Shown here: positions 43,890 to 53,233 of the stretch, piece after piece
Layout: every line of letters begins with the position of its first letter
Numbering within the stretch: position 1 is the stretch's first letter
Assembly (NCBI RefSeq): GCF_036894955.1
Contig: NZ_CP145905.1
Span: 565,501 to 629,500, forward strand
DNA: 64,000 nucleotides
Origin: Paenibacillus sp. KS-LC4
Lineage (GTDB): Bacteria; Bacillota; Bacilli; Paenibacillales; Paenibacillaceae
Reading direction: 5' to 3'
Program-made: the position numbers and the translations under genes
The notes under the pieces: model-generated
Told to the model about the DNA's origin: nothing
The model's database searches: none
The model's input: the letters and a program-made list of their open reading frames with translations, nothing else

Positions 43890-45965
43890 ATGTTAAACGT
43901 TTTGAAAATGTGGGGATTGAAGGGAAAGCGAACGTCCAGTATGGCTAACACATTATCCATGGTGCTGTTGGTTATTATCGTCGTCGTCTTTGCTATTTTG
44001 GGTACATTCATTTTTTCCAGCACACGAAACATCCTGCTTAACCAACAAGAGGTTATTCTTCAGACGAAGACGCAGGGAGTTGTCAGTCAATTCGATGCTC
44101 TATTTAAAGAAAAAGGGTCGCTTGTAAAGCAAATGTCGACCAACGAGCTGTTCCAGCAGTATATAGAAACAACGGAGTCCTCAGAGGACGCGACCAGCTC
44201 TACGTTCGCGGCAGCTACTCAGAAGACGCTTGCAGCTATTGTCAAAGAAGAGCCTTCGTTCGCTGATGCTTGGATTGCAAGCATAGATGGAAAGGGGTTC
44301 TGGCTGCAAAATGATGGTGTGGCCTCTGCGCCAGATTTTGATATTCAGAGCCGCCCGTATTACAAGCCTGTAATGGAGGCTAACGGGCTGTACTACTCTG
44401 AGCCATACGTAGATGTCAGTATGAAAAAAGTATTAATAGGAATCTTTTACCCAATCAAAAATGACAACAATGAAATGATCGGCTTCGCAGCGGCGGATAT
44501 CGCCTTCGAGGATATTCCATCCATTATGGAAAGTTATTCTCTGGGAAGTACAGGCCAATCTATTCTGATCTCCAAGGATGGGGATATTCTGTACCATCCG
44601 GATCAGGAGAAGGTTTTGAAGGAGAAAATTACCGATGACCCTGGTGAATTGGGCCAGATCGGCCAAAAAATGATTGCTGGGGAGTCGGGCATACAGCTTT
44701 ATAACGATAATGGGGAACGCCGTTATATCGGCTATGCCACCAGTAAGGATACGGGATGGTCCGTGGGCTTAACGATATCCGAGAAAGAGGTTCTCGCTGA
44801 ATTAAGGACGTTCACATGGATTACGCTGGGAGCATTTGCAGCTGCCACCCTCTTGCTCGTCGTTATTTGCTACATCACCCTTCGTTATCTGTTGCGTGCG
44901 ATACCGCAACTGTTGTCCAAGATTAAGTCGATAGAGCAAGGCGATCTAACGGTGCAACTGGATGCAAAGTCCAATAATGAGATTGGCCAGATCGCTAATG
45001 GGCTGAATACGATGGTGCAAAAGATTCAGGGGATGCTCCAAGTCGTAGGCAACTCGGCGCAGGTTCTGAATCAGTCATCCGATGATCTGCAGTCCATATC
45101 CGCAAGAACGGCAATAACGATGAACGATACCTCTACAGCCATTAATGAGATCGCCAATGCAACAAACTATCAGTCCGTCCATACGGAAAGTATTTTAAAC
45201 AAAACAGAATCATTATCCAGTCATATTGATGAAATGGCAGCTGATACTGGGGTCATGGAAACGATGGTGCAGACAGCAGTCGGGCAGAGCGGCCAAGGAC
45301 TCGCAGTGGTCGAACAATTATCGTTATGGTCTGAGGAAAACCATCGTTCCACGCAGGCCGTCTCCTCCATTATTCAGGAGATTGATCTGAGCCGAAATGA
45401 AATATCTAATTTTGTGGAAACGGTGAAACAGATTGCAGCTCAGACGAACCTGCTTGCACTCAACGCCTCCATTGAGGCTGCGCGCGCCGGCGAAAATGGT
45501 CGTGGCTTCGCTGTCGTTGCCCAGGAGGTTCGCAAGCTTGCGGAGCAGACCGCTCTGGCAACAGAGGAGATTAACAAGAAAGTACAACTTATTGAAGAGC
45601 AAACGAAGCTATCAGTCGAGCATACTATGCGCGGCATGAAAATTGCGGAGGAAAATACCCAAGCTGTAGAGGATACGAAGCAAGTGTTCTTTGGCATTAA
45701 CAAGGATCTGGAAGACCTGAAGCTGCGCATGCTCAAAATTGCCAGCAGCACCACCAATGTGCATCAGCATAAGGAGGAGATTCTTCAGGCGCTAGAGATC
45801 ATTTCTTCCACCAAAGAAGAGAATTCTGCTTCTACAGAGGAAGTGAGCGCAAGTACGCAGGAGCAACTCGATAGCATTGAACAGGTTGCCGCCCTTTCAA
45901 AGGAATTAAATCAGCTATCCAACAAATTGCAGGATGAATTGGGTCAGTTTAAGGTTAATTCATGA
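43890..45965 (+). CDS. methyl-accepting chemotaxis protein, dCache type
   Basis: 691 residues. One membrane helix at about 20-42, a double-Cache sensor (about 50-290; motifs [13 protein letters not shown] and [15 protein letters not shown]), a second helix, HAMP, and a long coiled-coil signalling domain with the hairpin tip [20 protein letters not shown]. It should sense an extracellular small molecule and control CheA. ATG 43890 follows GGAGAGATG. Its GC content is nearer to the core than its neighbours in the island. Confidence 0.93.
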   Translation: MLNVLKMWGLKGKRTSSMANTLSMVLLVIIVVVFAILGTFIFSSTRNILLNQQEVILQTKTQGVVSQFDALFKEKGSLVKQMSTNELFQQYIETTESSEDATSSTFAAATQKTLAAIVKEEPSFADAWIASIDGKGFWLQNDGVASAPDFDIQSRPYYKPVMEANGLYYSEPYVDVSMKKVLIGIFYPIKNDNNEMIGFAAADIAFEDIPSIMESYSLGSTGQSILISKDGDILYHPDQEKVLKEKITDDPGELGQIGQKMIAGESGIQLYNDNGERRYIGYATSKDTGWSVGLTISEKEVLAELRTFTWITLGAFAAATLLLVVICYITLRYLLRAIPQLLSKIKSIEQGDLTVQLDAKSNNEIGQIANGLNTMVQKIQGMLQVVGNSAQVLNQSSDDLQSISARTAITMNDTSTAINEIANATNYQSVHTESILNKTESLSSHIDEMAADTGVMETMVQTAVGQSGQGLAVVEQLSLWSEENHRSTQAVSSIIQEIDLSRNEISNFVETVKQIAAQTNLLALNASIEAARAGENGRGFAVVAQEVRKLAEQTALATEEINKKVQLIEEQTKLSVEHTMRGMKIAEENTQAVEDTKQVFFGINKDLEDLKLRMLKIASSTTNVHQHKEEILQALEIISSTKEENSASTEEVSASTQEQLDSIEQVAALSKELNQLSNKLQDELGQFKVNS

Positions 45966-46021
45966 TAAATGTCGTTTCCCTTCGGGAGGAGTAAGACCGA
46001 GCAAAGGGGTGCAGTACCTAA

Positions 46022-46063
46022 AAGCGCCTAGTCGTTCTTCATTGAACGATCAAGCGCTTTTTT
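46022..46063 (+). terminator. island hairpin copy D
   Basis: AAGCGCCTAGTCGTTC pairs with GAACGATCAAGCGCTT, then T6. No integrase piece follows this copy. Confidence 0.85.
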
Positions 46064-46071
46064 GCGACCGA

Positions 46072-46374
46072 ATGAAAGTAACAATGTTAAAAAAAGGGGC
46101 AGTGGATACCCAAATTATTGGACGTTTTGGTGATCGGCACAGCTTATCGGCCAGATATATGCTTCAGGGAACGGATTATACAGGCCAGGCTTGCGAAATG
46201 TACATCGAAAATAACGGGGACATTCACAAGAGTCTGGACAATGTGTTGTTTCGTACTTCTCCCCGTATCCTTACAAACAGCAAAGCCTTGGATTATTTAA
46301 ATCGGGATGTGCTCGTTGGAGAAGGGCTGCAAACAGAGTCGGGCATAGACATTAAAATGTACAGAGCCTTATGA
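46072..46374 (+). CDS. DUF3237-like small protein, possibly truncated
   Basis: 100 residues. GTDYTGQACEMYIENNGDIH and the later RTSPRILTNSKALDYLNRDV with VGEGLQTESG resemble DUF3237 (UPF0311) beta-barrel proteins, though it is shorter than the usual ~150. No convincing ribosome site precedes the ATG, and hairpin copy D ends just before it, so this may be the 3' part of a broken gene. Its stop overlaps an in-frame ATG of the next gene. Confidence 0.5.
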   Translation: MKVTMLKKGAVDTQIIGRFGDRHSLSARYMLQGTDYTGQACEMYIENNGDIHKSLDNVLFRTSPRILTNSKALDYLNRDVLVGEGLQTESGIDIKMYRAL

Positions 46375-46403
46375 GGCTATTAGGAATAGAAAGGGGTACA
46401 GAT

Positions 46404-46949
46404 ATGATTCATTGGTTTCGACACCTGCCGTATAAGTCTATGGATGAACCAGAATGGAGGCCGTTCATTCAAAATGCTTGGTTCCGAGAGCATTATATGA
46501 AATTTGTTTATCTGATTATGGCGATTTTATTGCTGGTGCCTATGGCGTTTAAGGCAGGGTTTGTTTTTGTTGAGAAAGTCCCTATTATTCCAATAATCGT
46601 TCTCGTGTTTATTATTCATGAAGCTATTCATATTTTCGTTATATACACGAAAGGTGATATTAGTTTAACGTTCAAGGGAATATTCTTTTGGCTACATACG
46701 AATGCAGCGTTGTCTAAAACAAGGTTTTGGCTCTTTATGAGCCTGCCCTTTATTCTATTATCGGTAGTACCTGGGGTTGCAGCGTTATTTGTATCAGGAA
46801 CGACCCAATCACTTCTGCTGTTTATTTGTTGGATAAATTTCATTATTTCTTCCTCGGATGTAATAAACTCATTTTTAATTTTAATTAAGCCTAATAGAGC
46901 TGTATTTTGCAATGGGAAATACCGAGTAACTGAAATTTCGCGCAAATAA
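46404..46949 (+). CDS. DUF3267 membrane metalloprotease-like protein
   Basis: 181 residues with four to five membrane helices and the zincin motif HEAIH in FIIHEAIHIFV, typical of DUF3267 proteins. They are presumed intramembrane or membrane-bound zinc proteases of unknown substrate. ATG 46404 follows AAAGGGG; ATG 46371 overlapping the previous stop is an alternative that would make the pair translationally coupled. Confidence 0.78.
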   Translation: MIHWFRHLPYKSMDEPEWRPFIQNAWFREHYMKFVYLIMAILLLVPMAFKAGFVFVEKVPIIPIIVLVFIIHEAIHIFVIYTKGDISLTFKGIFFWLHTNAALSKTRFWLFMSLPFILLSVVPGVAALFVSGTTQSLLLFICWINFIISSSDVINSFLILIKPNRAVFCNGKYRVTEISRK

Positions 46950-47571
46950 TAGGGAGGGGAAGTAGCGGATTCAGGCTGGATAGTGTCCGTTATGAGCATA
47001 ATGGAAGCCGATTGCGTTCTTATGGACGATTTGTCCTATGTGCTAGTTGTATTGGAATGATTGTAATAAAAAAAGTGCTTGATTGTTCCTAACTGAGCAA
47101 TCAAGCGCTTTTTTTGCGATTAATCGCTCATGCGACGATGTGCTCCTGTGTTTTGTGTCGAGGAGCATTAAGGTCAGTTTGCACGCGCATGCTATTCCAC
47201 CCGATTCACAGCCTAATGGGGGACAGCGGTTTCAACCCTTGCGTGGTATATAAAACGGGAGAGTGGGCAGGGGGCTAATTCACTTCTTAATTCCCGATCA
47301 ATTTAGTGGTTAGTCAACAGGGATGATAATTTCCCCTAAAATTCGACAAGTAAATGATGCAAAGGAACCATCCTAAATTTGTTTTAAAAGTCTTATTATA
47401 TAAATATTGACATTTTTATTATTTAATAGATTGTTTGTTTCAAGATTTTTGGGAAAGGAGGCCGAATGAGTTTCATTAAAAGACCAAACTAATGACATCA
47501 ATTATAAATCTTAATTAAACACTTAAAAGTGGCTTTAACAGTAAAAACGATTGAACCAAGGAGATGAAAAC
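46950..47571 (+). other. 620-base gap with hairpin copy E
   Basis: This gap holds the hairpin listed next. Around 47120-47280 a less AT-rich stretch of unknown origin shows no coding frame. Then comes an AT-rich promoter region before the secreted protein. AAGGAGATG at 47559 is its ribosome site. Confidence 0.5.
47073..47115 (+). terminator. island hairpin copy E
   Basis: AAGTGCTTGATTGTTC pairs with GAGCAATCAAGCGCTT, followed by T7. This is the fifth copy of the island hairpin. Confidence 0.88.
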
Positions 47572-48381
47572 ATGAAAAAAGGGTTAATACCAATTGCTGT
47601 AGCATCACTTATAGCCGCCACTATCGTTACACCTGTGACCCACGCTGCTGGTAATACGGAGTTCAATCATAAATATTATTCTGATGGTCCAGAAGAATAC
47701 GATGAAAAGTTGGATGAGTTTAAAAAAGAAGCATATTTTGAGGATCTTAACGGCAAGAAAACCAAAACCAAGATTGTAAGTGACGATGAGTTTACAGGCA
47801 GAAAAGAGTTTAATGATTCTACGAGTTCAGGGGGAATTACTCCACAATTCACAGAGGATTATGGCACTTATTTCTACCAATATAATTGGAAATACTACGT
47901 TCCAAACTATAACTCGTATAGTATGTATAAGTTTTATAAAGGATAAGTTACATTTCAAAATGCTTCAAGTTCGACCCAACCCGTTCCCCTAAGTTATTCG
48001 CAAACATCTTCAGTTCAATCTGTTTGGACAACGACAGGTAGAATTGAAGCAGAAGCAGGTTTTAAAGTAGCTGTGCTAGCAGAGATGAAAGCAAAAGTAG
48101 GGCTAGAAGTAAGTTATCAGCATACATCTTACACTGGTGAAACAATTGGGGCTACAGTTGAAGTGCCAGCTGGTAGAACTGGTTATATTTATAGATACAA
48201 AGCTGGTCAATATACCGGAGGAAGTGGAGCTTGGGAAAAGTGGAAAATTGTAAAGGCAACAGGACAATCAACAAATTTAGGGATTTATTATGAGACAGGA
48301 AACGCTTGGGGAATTATTGGATCAGACGATCATTGGAAAGGCGGAGATGTAGCGAATGGTTCGCCACTTCCTCCAAAGTGA
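47572..48381 (+). pseudogene. secreted protein interrupted by a single in-frame TAA
   Basis: From ATG 47572 the frame encodes a Sec signal peptide (about 1-26, ending THAA), then an acidic region and an aromatic segment (GTYFYQYNWKYYVPNYNSYS). TAA stands at 47944-47946 (codon 125). The same frame continues without break to 48381: VTFQNASSSTQPVPLSYSQT, AEAGFKVAVLAEMKAKVGLE, VEVPAGRTGYIYRYKAGQYT. The second half alternates like the stem and barrel of beta-pore-forming secreted proteins (aerolysin/MTX-like), a tentative reading. No base is missing, so a point mutation or readthrough explains it. Confidence 0.8.
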
Positions 48382-48414
48382 AGTGAATAAATGACGTGCC
48401 CTGAAGGGGGAACG

Positions 48415-48455
48415 ATTCAGCCCTTTTGCTTCCTAGAGGAAGTCAGAAGGGCTGA
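48415..48455 (+). terminator. hairpin after the secreted-protein gene
   Basis: CAGCCCTT and CTTC pair with GAAG and AAGGGCTG. The T-run is weak. Confidence 0.5.
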
Positions 48456-48514
48456 TGAATTTTCACATTGTTACTAGCTTAACTAAGATTGCATACATTA
48501 TGGAGGTTTGTATA

Positions 48515-49105
48515 ATGAAAATCGAAAGAAAAGCGATGTTCATTTTATTGATTTGTATTATTTTTCTAGTTAACGGTTGTACTACACAGGAGCCTAAAGT
48601 TGAAGAGGAAATAAAACCATTTTTTTCATACGTGGAATTTAGGAATTTATTTTCCGATATGGTACAAGAGTTAGCAATTGAGCAATATGAGAAAATCGCT
48701 CAAACCACCGATGATAATTTAATTGCAATTGATAAGGAAAGCTCTTTTGGTCAAAGAAAGTTTTTAACGGTGGACGGGACTCAAGATTATAAAGAAACAC
48801 AAGAAAGAATTGCATATTTTAATAAAGATATGAATGTTCTCATGTTTATTGATTTGATTTATTTAAAGCAAAATTTATCTAATGATTTACTGTTTGTAAA
48901 GCCGGATTTTATTGATGTTAATGATTATGGTATTTACTCGTACAAATCTCAAAACACGATTTTATCTTTTCATAATATACTTATTCAGATCACTCTGGTT
49001 GATAATAATGAAGATAAAAAGGCAGAATTGCTCCCTGTTATGAAGGTGACAAATGAAGTGGTCAAGTACTTAGAAAATTATGATATAACCACTTCAAATA
49101 AATGA
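48515..49105 (+). CDS. lipoprotein of unknown function
   Basis: 196 residues. Signal peptide with lipobox LVNGC (Cys about 20), then an acidic, helical soluble domain (FSYVEFRNLFSDMVQELAIE, YFNKDMNVLMFIDLIYLKQN). It is AT-rich like the island. ATGGAGGTT precedes ATG 48515. It may act with the secreted protein upstream, but only proximity supports this. Confidence 0.75.
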   Translation: MKIERKAMFILLICIIFLVNGCTTQEPKVEEEIKPFFSYVEFRNLFSDMVQELAIEQYEKIAQTTDDNLIAIDKESSFGQRKFLTVDGTQDYKETQERIAYFNKDMNVLMFIDLIYLKQNLSNDLLFVKPDFIDVNDYGIYSYKSQNTILSFHNILIQITLVDNNEDKKAELLPVMKVTNEVVKYLENYDITTSNK

Positions 49106-49157
49106 GGTTAGCAAACGCAGAGGCCGCGATATCCAAGCCTCAAAAAGCTGCGCTGCA

Positions 49158-51440
49158 TCAAATGTTGGACCACCTGAATAGAGGACTCAAAATTTTGCGC
49201 AACCAATAAGCGATTATCGTTGCTGGTGTCCATGCACCTGGATTTTGCAAATAGCTCTTGTATTGATCAGTGATGATATAAGTCCAAGTGGAGGCAGGGC
49301 TCCTCAGTCCGAATTTTTCCCACATCGCCGGATCATTCGAGCCTCCGAGCCTTGCGAGCATATTCGTCGACTCCTTATTTATTTTATCCGGAATTTGCTC
49401 ATAGGCTTGGATGATTAGCGCATGAAATTCGTCGATTGGATTGCGGTTAACAAGGCTCGACAAATGGATGCCTTCGCGAATGTAGGAAACATACTCCAGA
49501 TGGTCGGCCCAGAATTTGTCGATATAATAAAGCCTTACCCGCTGCTCCGAAGGACTCATCGGCGTCTCGCCTTTCAAAATTCTGAGCCGCTCCTCGTATA
49601 GCATGCGTCTCTGATCCTCCACCATGTCCGAATAACCGTTCAGCTCCTGACGAATCTGGAAGTTTTGGCCCATAATAATACGCTGAATATGGTCGATTTT
49701 ACTGTAGAGCACCGACTCGTCGAGAGTCTCGTCCTGTCTAAGACCCCGTATCGCTTTATGGATGCCGAATCTAAGCAGCAACTCATCCTCCAAGCTTATG
49801 AAAAATATGGAGGCTCCCGGGTCGCCTTGGCGGCCGGATCGCCCGCGCAGCTGATTGTCGATTCGCACGCTCTGGTGCATATGCGTACCAATCACGTACA
49901 ACCCGCCCAGCTTGGCGACAGCTTCCGCTTGCGCGGGGTTGCCGCCTCCGAGCCGAATGTCGACGCCGCGTCCCGCCATATTCGTGGACACCGTCACGGC
50001 GTCGAGCTCGCCTGCTTTGGCGATGAGCTCGGCTTCTTTCGCGTCGTTTTTCGCGTTCAGAACATGGCAGACTATGCCGGCATCCGCTAGCGCCTCCGCC
50101 AGCATGTCAGACTCCTCGACGCTTGACGTACCGATGAGAATGGGACGGCCCGTCCTATGGACGGTCGAGATTTCTTGTACAAGCGCCTTACGTTTAGCCT
50201 CTTTATGGGTATAAATCCGGTGAGGATGGTCGATCCGTATGTTTGGCCGGTTCGGCGGAATTTGCACAACCTGCAGCCCATAAATATGCTCGAATTCCAT
50301 GGCGGAGGCTCGCGCGGTAGCCGTCATTCCGCAAAGCTTGGGATAAAGGCTAAGGAAGTGTTGAAGGGTGATCGTACCAAGAATGCTCCCGCCGGCTTTC
50401 GCCTGCAGCCCTTCTTTGGCCGAAAGCGCGGCTTGCAGCCTGTCCGGCAAATGCCTGTTCTCCGCTACACGCCCGGTATATTCGTCAATCAGCTCGATTT
50501 TGCCGTCTCGGACGATGTAATCGACATCTCTCTTCAATAACAATTCCGCATGCAGCGCGCAATTTAATGACATTAACAAATGACTATTATGACTGTCGTA
50601 CAAATTGCCGCATCCTAGCAGCGACTCTGCTCTTGCAGAGCCTGCTTCATTTAAGTAAACGTTCCGCTGGAAATCGTCGAAGTCATAATGCCCATCCAGC
50701 TCTAGCTGCCGAGCAACTTCTGCGAAACGACTACCATCGTTGACGGAGGAGCCCGGCTCTCCGGCGATGACTAGCGGTACCCGGGCTTCGTCAAGAAGCA
50801 GTGAATCCGCTTCGTCGATGATGACATAGTGGAAAGGACGATGCACGACATCGGCTTCGTCTAAAGCGATGGTGTCGCGCAAATAATCGAATCCCGCCTC
50901 TTTAGCTGTAACATAGGTAATATCGGCGGCGTAAGCTTCCCGTTTCTCGGGTAAGCTCATACCTGCTTGAACTGCGGTTACCGTTAACCCGAGGAAGCGA
51001 TAAATGGAGCCCATCCAGCTCGCATCCCGATTTGCCAAATAATCGTTAAAGGTCAGCACATGAACGCCTTTGCTGGTTAACGCATGCAAATAAGCAGGCA
51101 TAACAGCAGAGAGCGTTTTTCCTTCTCCGGTAAGCTGCTCAATTAAGAACCCCTCGTGCAGAGCGATGGCAGCCATGATCTGGACATCGTAGGGCTGCAA
51201 TCCCAGTGTTCTCTTCGCTGCCTCGCAGACTAGCGCATAGGCATCAACTAGCAGCTCGTCCAAAGGCGTACCTGAGTGTGCCTCTTTTTTCAGTCGGAGG
51301 GATTCCTTTTGCAGCTGCTGATCGTCCCAAGCTCCCAAATTTCGTTTTTGGATGAGCTCTGCTTTGTCCCGATAGCCTTTCAGCTTATGCCGGGTTTCGC
51401 GGTCTTTGAAGTTATGAATAAGCTTGGCGGCTAAATGCAT
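49158..51440 (-). CDS. second SecA-type translocase ATPase (SecA2-like)
   Basis: 760 residues. SecA landmarks are QLTGEGKTLSAVMPAYLHAL (Walker A), VIIDEADSLLLDEAR (DEAD box), TNMAGRGVDIRLGGGN and DNQLRGRSGRQGDPG. It lacks the C-terminal linker and zinc-binding SEC-C tail of housekeeping SecA (~840 residues) and is divergent, so it is an accessory SecA2-like protein. Neither a SecY2 nor a glycosylated substrate gene is nearby; it might use the main SecYEG. AGGGGGATC precedes the ATG. Confidence 0.9.
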   Translation of the reverse strand: MHLAAKLIHNFKDRETRHKLKGYRDKAELIQKRNLGAWDDQQLQKESLRLKKEAHSGTPLDELLVDAYALVCEAAKRTLGLQPYDVQIMAAIALHEGFLIEQLTGEGKTLSAVMPAYLHALTSKGVHVLTFNDYLANRDASWMGSIYRFLGLTVTAVQAGMSLPEKREAYAADITYVTAKEAGFDYLRDTIALDEADVVHRPFHYVIIDEADSLLLDEARVPLVIAGEPGSSVNDGSRFAEVARQLELDGHYDFDDFQRNVYLNEAGSARAESLLGCGNLYDSHNSHLLMSLNCALHAELLLKRDVDYIVRDGKIELIDEYTGRVAENRHLPDRLQAALSAKEGLQAKAGGSILGTITLQHFLSLYPKLCGMTATARASAMEFEHIYGLQVVQIPPNRPNIRIDHPHRIYTHKEAKRKALVQEISTVHRTGRPILIGTSSVEESDMLAEALADAGIVCHVLNAKNDAKEAELIAKAGELDAVTVSTNMAGRGVDIRLGGGNPAQAEAVAKLGGLYVIGTHMHQSVRIDNQLRGRSGRQGDPGASIFFISLEDELLLRFGIHKAIRGLRQDETLDESVLYSKIDHIQRIIMGQNFQIRQELNGYSDMVEDQRRMLYEERLRILKGETPMSPSEQRVRLYYIDKFWADHLEYVSYIREGIHLSSLVNRNPIDEFHALIIQAYEQIPDKINKESTNMLARLGGSNDPAMWEKFGLRSPASTWTYIITDQYKSYLQNPGAWTPATIIAYWLRKILSPLFRWSNI

Positions 51441-51537
51441 AAGAATTTGATCCCCCTCGGTAAAAATACACCATTATAGTGCCTAAAGGTATTGAAGCAT
51501 CCATAAGCAGGTGTGGTCGCTTTCTTGGATTTTATTC

Positions 51538-52254
51538 CTACTCATCCATTAGTCGTCGTTGGTACAAAACAACAGATACGATCGTTAAGACAACCGTCCA
51601 TGCCAAAATAATAAGGAGGGGGAGTAGTAACTCTCCCGTCGTAAATTCTGTAGGGGGTAAGCCTAACAAATGAACAAGCTGACTGCTTGGCATGTAATCC
51701 AGCACTTTTAAGACGGGATACTCATTCACAATAAACGCTCCCCATGGTGCCGCAGAAAATACGATTGACACAGGAATGACAGATAATGATGCATCCAGCA
51801 ACGTTTTGGAGAATAGGGCACATATCGTCCCGACTGCTGTGTATAAAATAATCGAAAGAAGGATTGCTGCCACAAACGCCCATAAACTAGCGGGCTCATA
51901 GCCAAATAGATACTTAGCAATAGCCAAAGCAACAACAGACATGACAAAGACTAAAGCGCTTTTCCCAATTAAAACATCCATGCTTGTGGCTGGAGTCATC
52001 ATTAATGATCGTAAAGTGTTACGCTCCTTTTCTTCCGCAATCAAGCATGTTTGTGCGAAGCAGGTTAGGAACACAAACGAAAGATTGAGAACTGTAGCGA
52101 AAGATCCCGGCAAAGACGAGGCTGCGCCAGCAGCTCGAAGAAGGAGTGCGAGGATAATGGGGAACAGCAGCATAATGGAGAGGGCATAATTGCGTGAAAA
52201 CTCTTTGTAATCCTTCACAAATATCGCCCTCGCACGTTTCAATGAGATACTCAT
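51538..52254 (-). CDS. ABC-2 type transporter permease
   Basis: 238 residues with six membrane helices (LSIMLLFPIILALLLRAAG, FVMSVVALAIAKYLFGYEP, LLIILAWTVVLTIVSVVLY). It forms the membrane part of an exporter with the ATPase encoded just upstream, whose stop it overlaps by four bases (ATGA). Substrate unknown; small two-gene ABC-2 systems often export antimicrobial peptides or ions. Confidence 0.88.
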   Translation of the reverse strand: MSISLKRARAIFVKDYKEFSRNYALSIMLLFPIILALLLRAAGAASSLPGSFATVLNLSFVFLTCFAQTCLIAEEKERNTLRSLMMTPATSMDVLIGKSALVFVMSVVALAIAKYLFGYEPASLWAFVAAILLSIILYTAVGTICALFSKTLLDASLSVIPVSIVFSAAPWGAFIVNEYPVLKVLDYMPSSQLVHLLGLPPTEFTTGELLLPLLIILAWTVVLTIVSVVLYQRRLMDE

Positions 52255-53096
52255 AGCAGCTCACTTCCTGTCATTTTAATAAAAATATCACCTAGATTCG
52301 GCTCTTTCGTTTCCATTCGATCAATTATCCCTTGTTTCATCCAATCAGCTATTTGATCAGCTGCTCTATTGTTAATTACGAGCTCATAGGCTTGACCGTT
52401 GATTAATTCCACACAAACGACGTTTTCCCGATGCTGTTTTTTAAGCTCCTTTGGCGAGCCGATGGTTTGGATTTGTCCTTGATACAAAATCGCTACACGG
52501 TTGCAAAGCAATTCGGCCTCGGCCATATTATGCGTTGTTAAAAAAATCGTTGTCCCCTGCTCATTTAAGCGGCGCAGTCCCTTATAAATATGCGCGGAGT
52601 TTACCGGATCTAAAGCCGAGGTAGGTTCATCCAGAAATAATAATTCCGGCTCATGGATAATCGCGCATGCCAACAGGACACGCTGACGCATCCCTTTAGA
52701 TAAGAGATTGACTTTCTTTTTGCGCTCGCCGCTTAAGTTCACAAATTGCAGCACCTTATCAATCGAAGCTTTTGGAAGATTATACAGCTTACGAAACAGC
52801 TCCAGATTTTCCTCTATCGTTAGTCGCTCATAGAGACCGCTGTTATCCGTCAAAATACCAAAGCGCATCTTCTGTGCAGACTGCTTCATCATATCTGCTG
52901 GCTCGTTAAATACACGTGCCTGTCCACTTGTCGAATTTAATTGCGCAGTTAAAATTTTTATTAATGTTGTTTTTCCTGAACCACTCGGACCTAGGAAGCC
53001 AAAAATTTCTCCTGACGGGATTGAAAAAGACACATCTCTTAATGCATCCTTACTTCCAAAGCTCTTGCGAATATGCTCGACTTGTATAACAGCCAT
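52251..53096 (-). CDS. ABC transporter ATP-binding protein
   Basis: 281 residues. Walker A GPSGSGKTT, signature LLSKGMRQRV, Walker B LLFLDEPTSALD and the His switch TTHNMAEAE are all intact. The ~60-residue C-terminal part (VCVELINGQAYELVINNRAA) is the usual extra domain of the drug/Na-exporter type ATPases. It overlaps the permease and lies 137 bases after the LytTR regulator, which probably controls it. Confidence 0.92.
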   Translation of the reverse strand: MAVIQVEHIRKSFGSKDALRDVSFSIPSGEIFGFLGPSGSGKTTLIKILTAQLNSTSGQARVFNEPADMMKQSAQKMRFGILTDNSGLYERLTIEENLELFRKLYNLPKASIDKVLQFVNLSGERKKKVNLLSKGMRQRVLLACAIIHEPELLFLDEPTSALDPVNSAHIYKGLRRLNEQGTTIFLTTHNMAEAELLCNRVAILYQGQIQTIGSPKELKKQHRENVVCVELINGQAYELVINNRAADQIADWMKQGIIDRMETKEPNLGDIFIKMTGSELL

Positions 53097-53233
53097 TCAC
53101 ACCACTTCCTTAGAGTTGATGGCTTAAATATATAAAGAATGCTTGCTTCCAGCCATCAAAAACCGCTGAAATGTAGCTGTTATCGCCTGAATGGTACTAT
53201 ACCGTGCTTGATTGGTTCGACTTTGCCACGGAA

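Noticed and set aside
49665..50090. 141-codon plus-strand frame
   Set aside because: It is antisense to conserved SecA motifs; no start signals.
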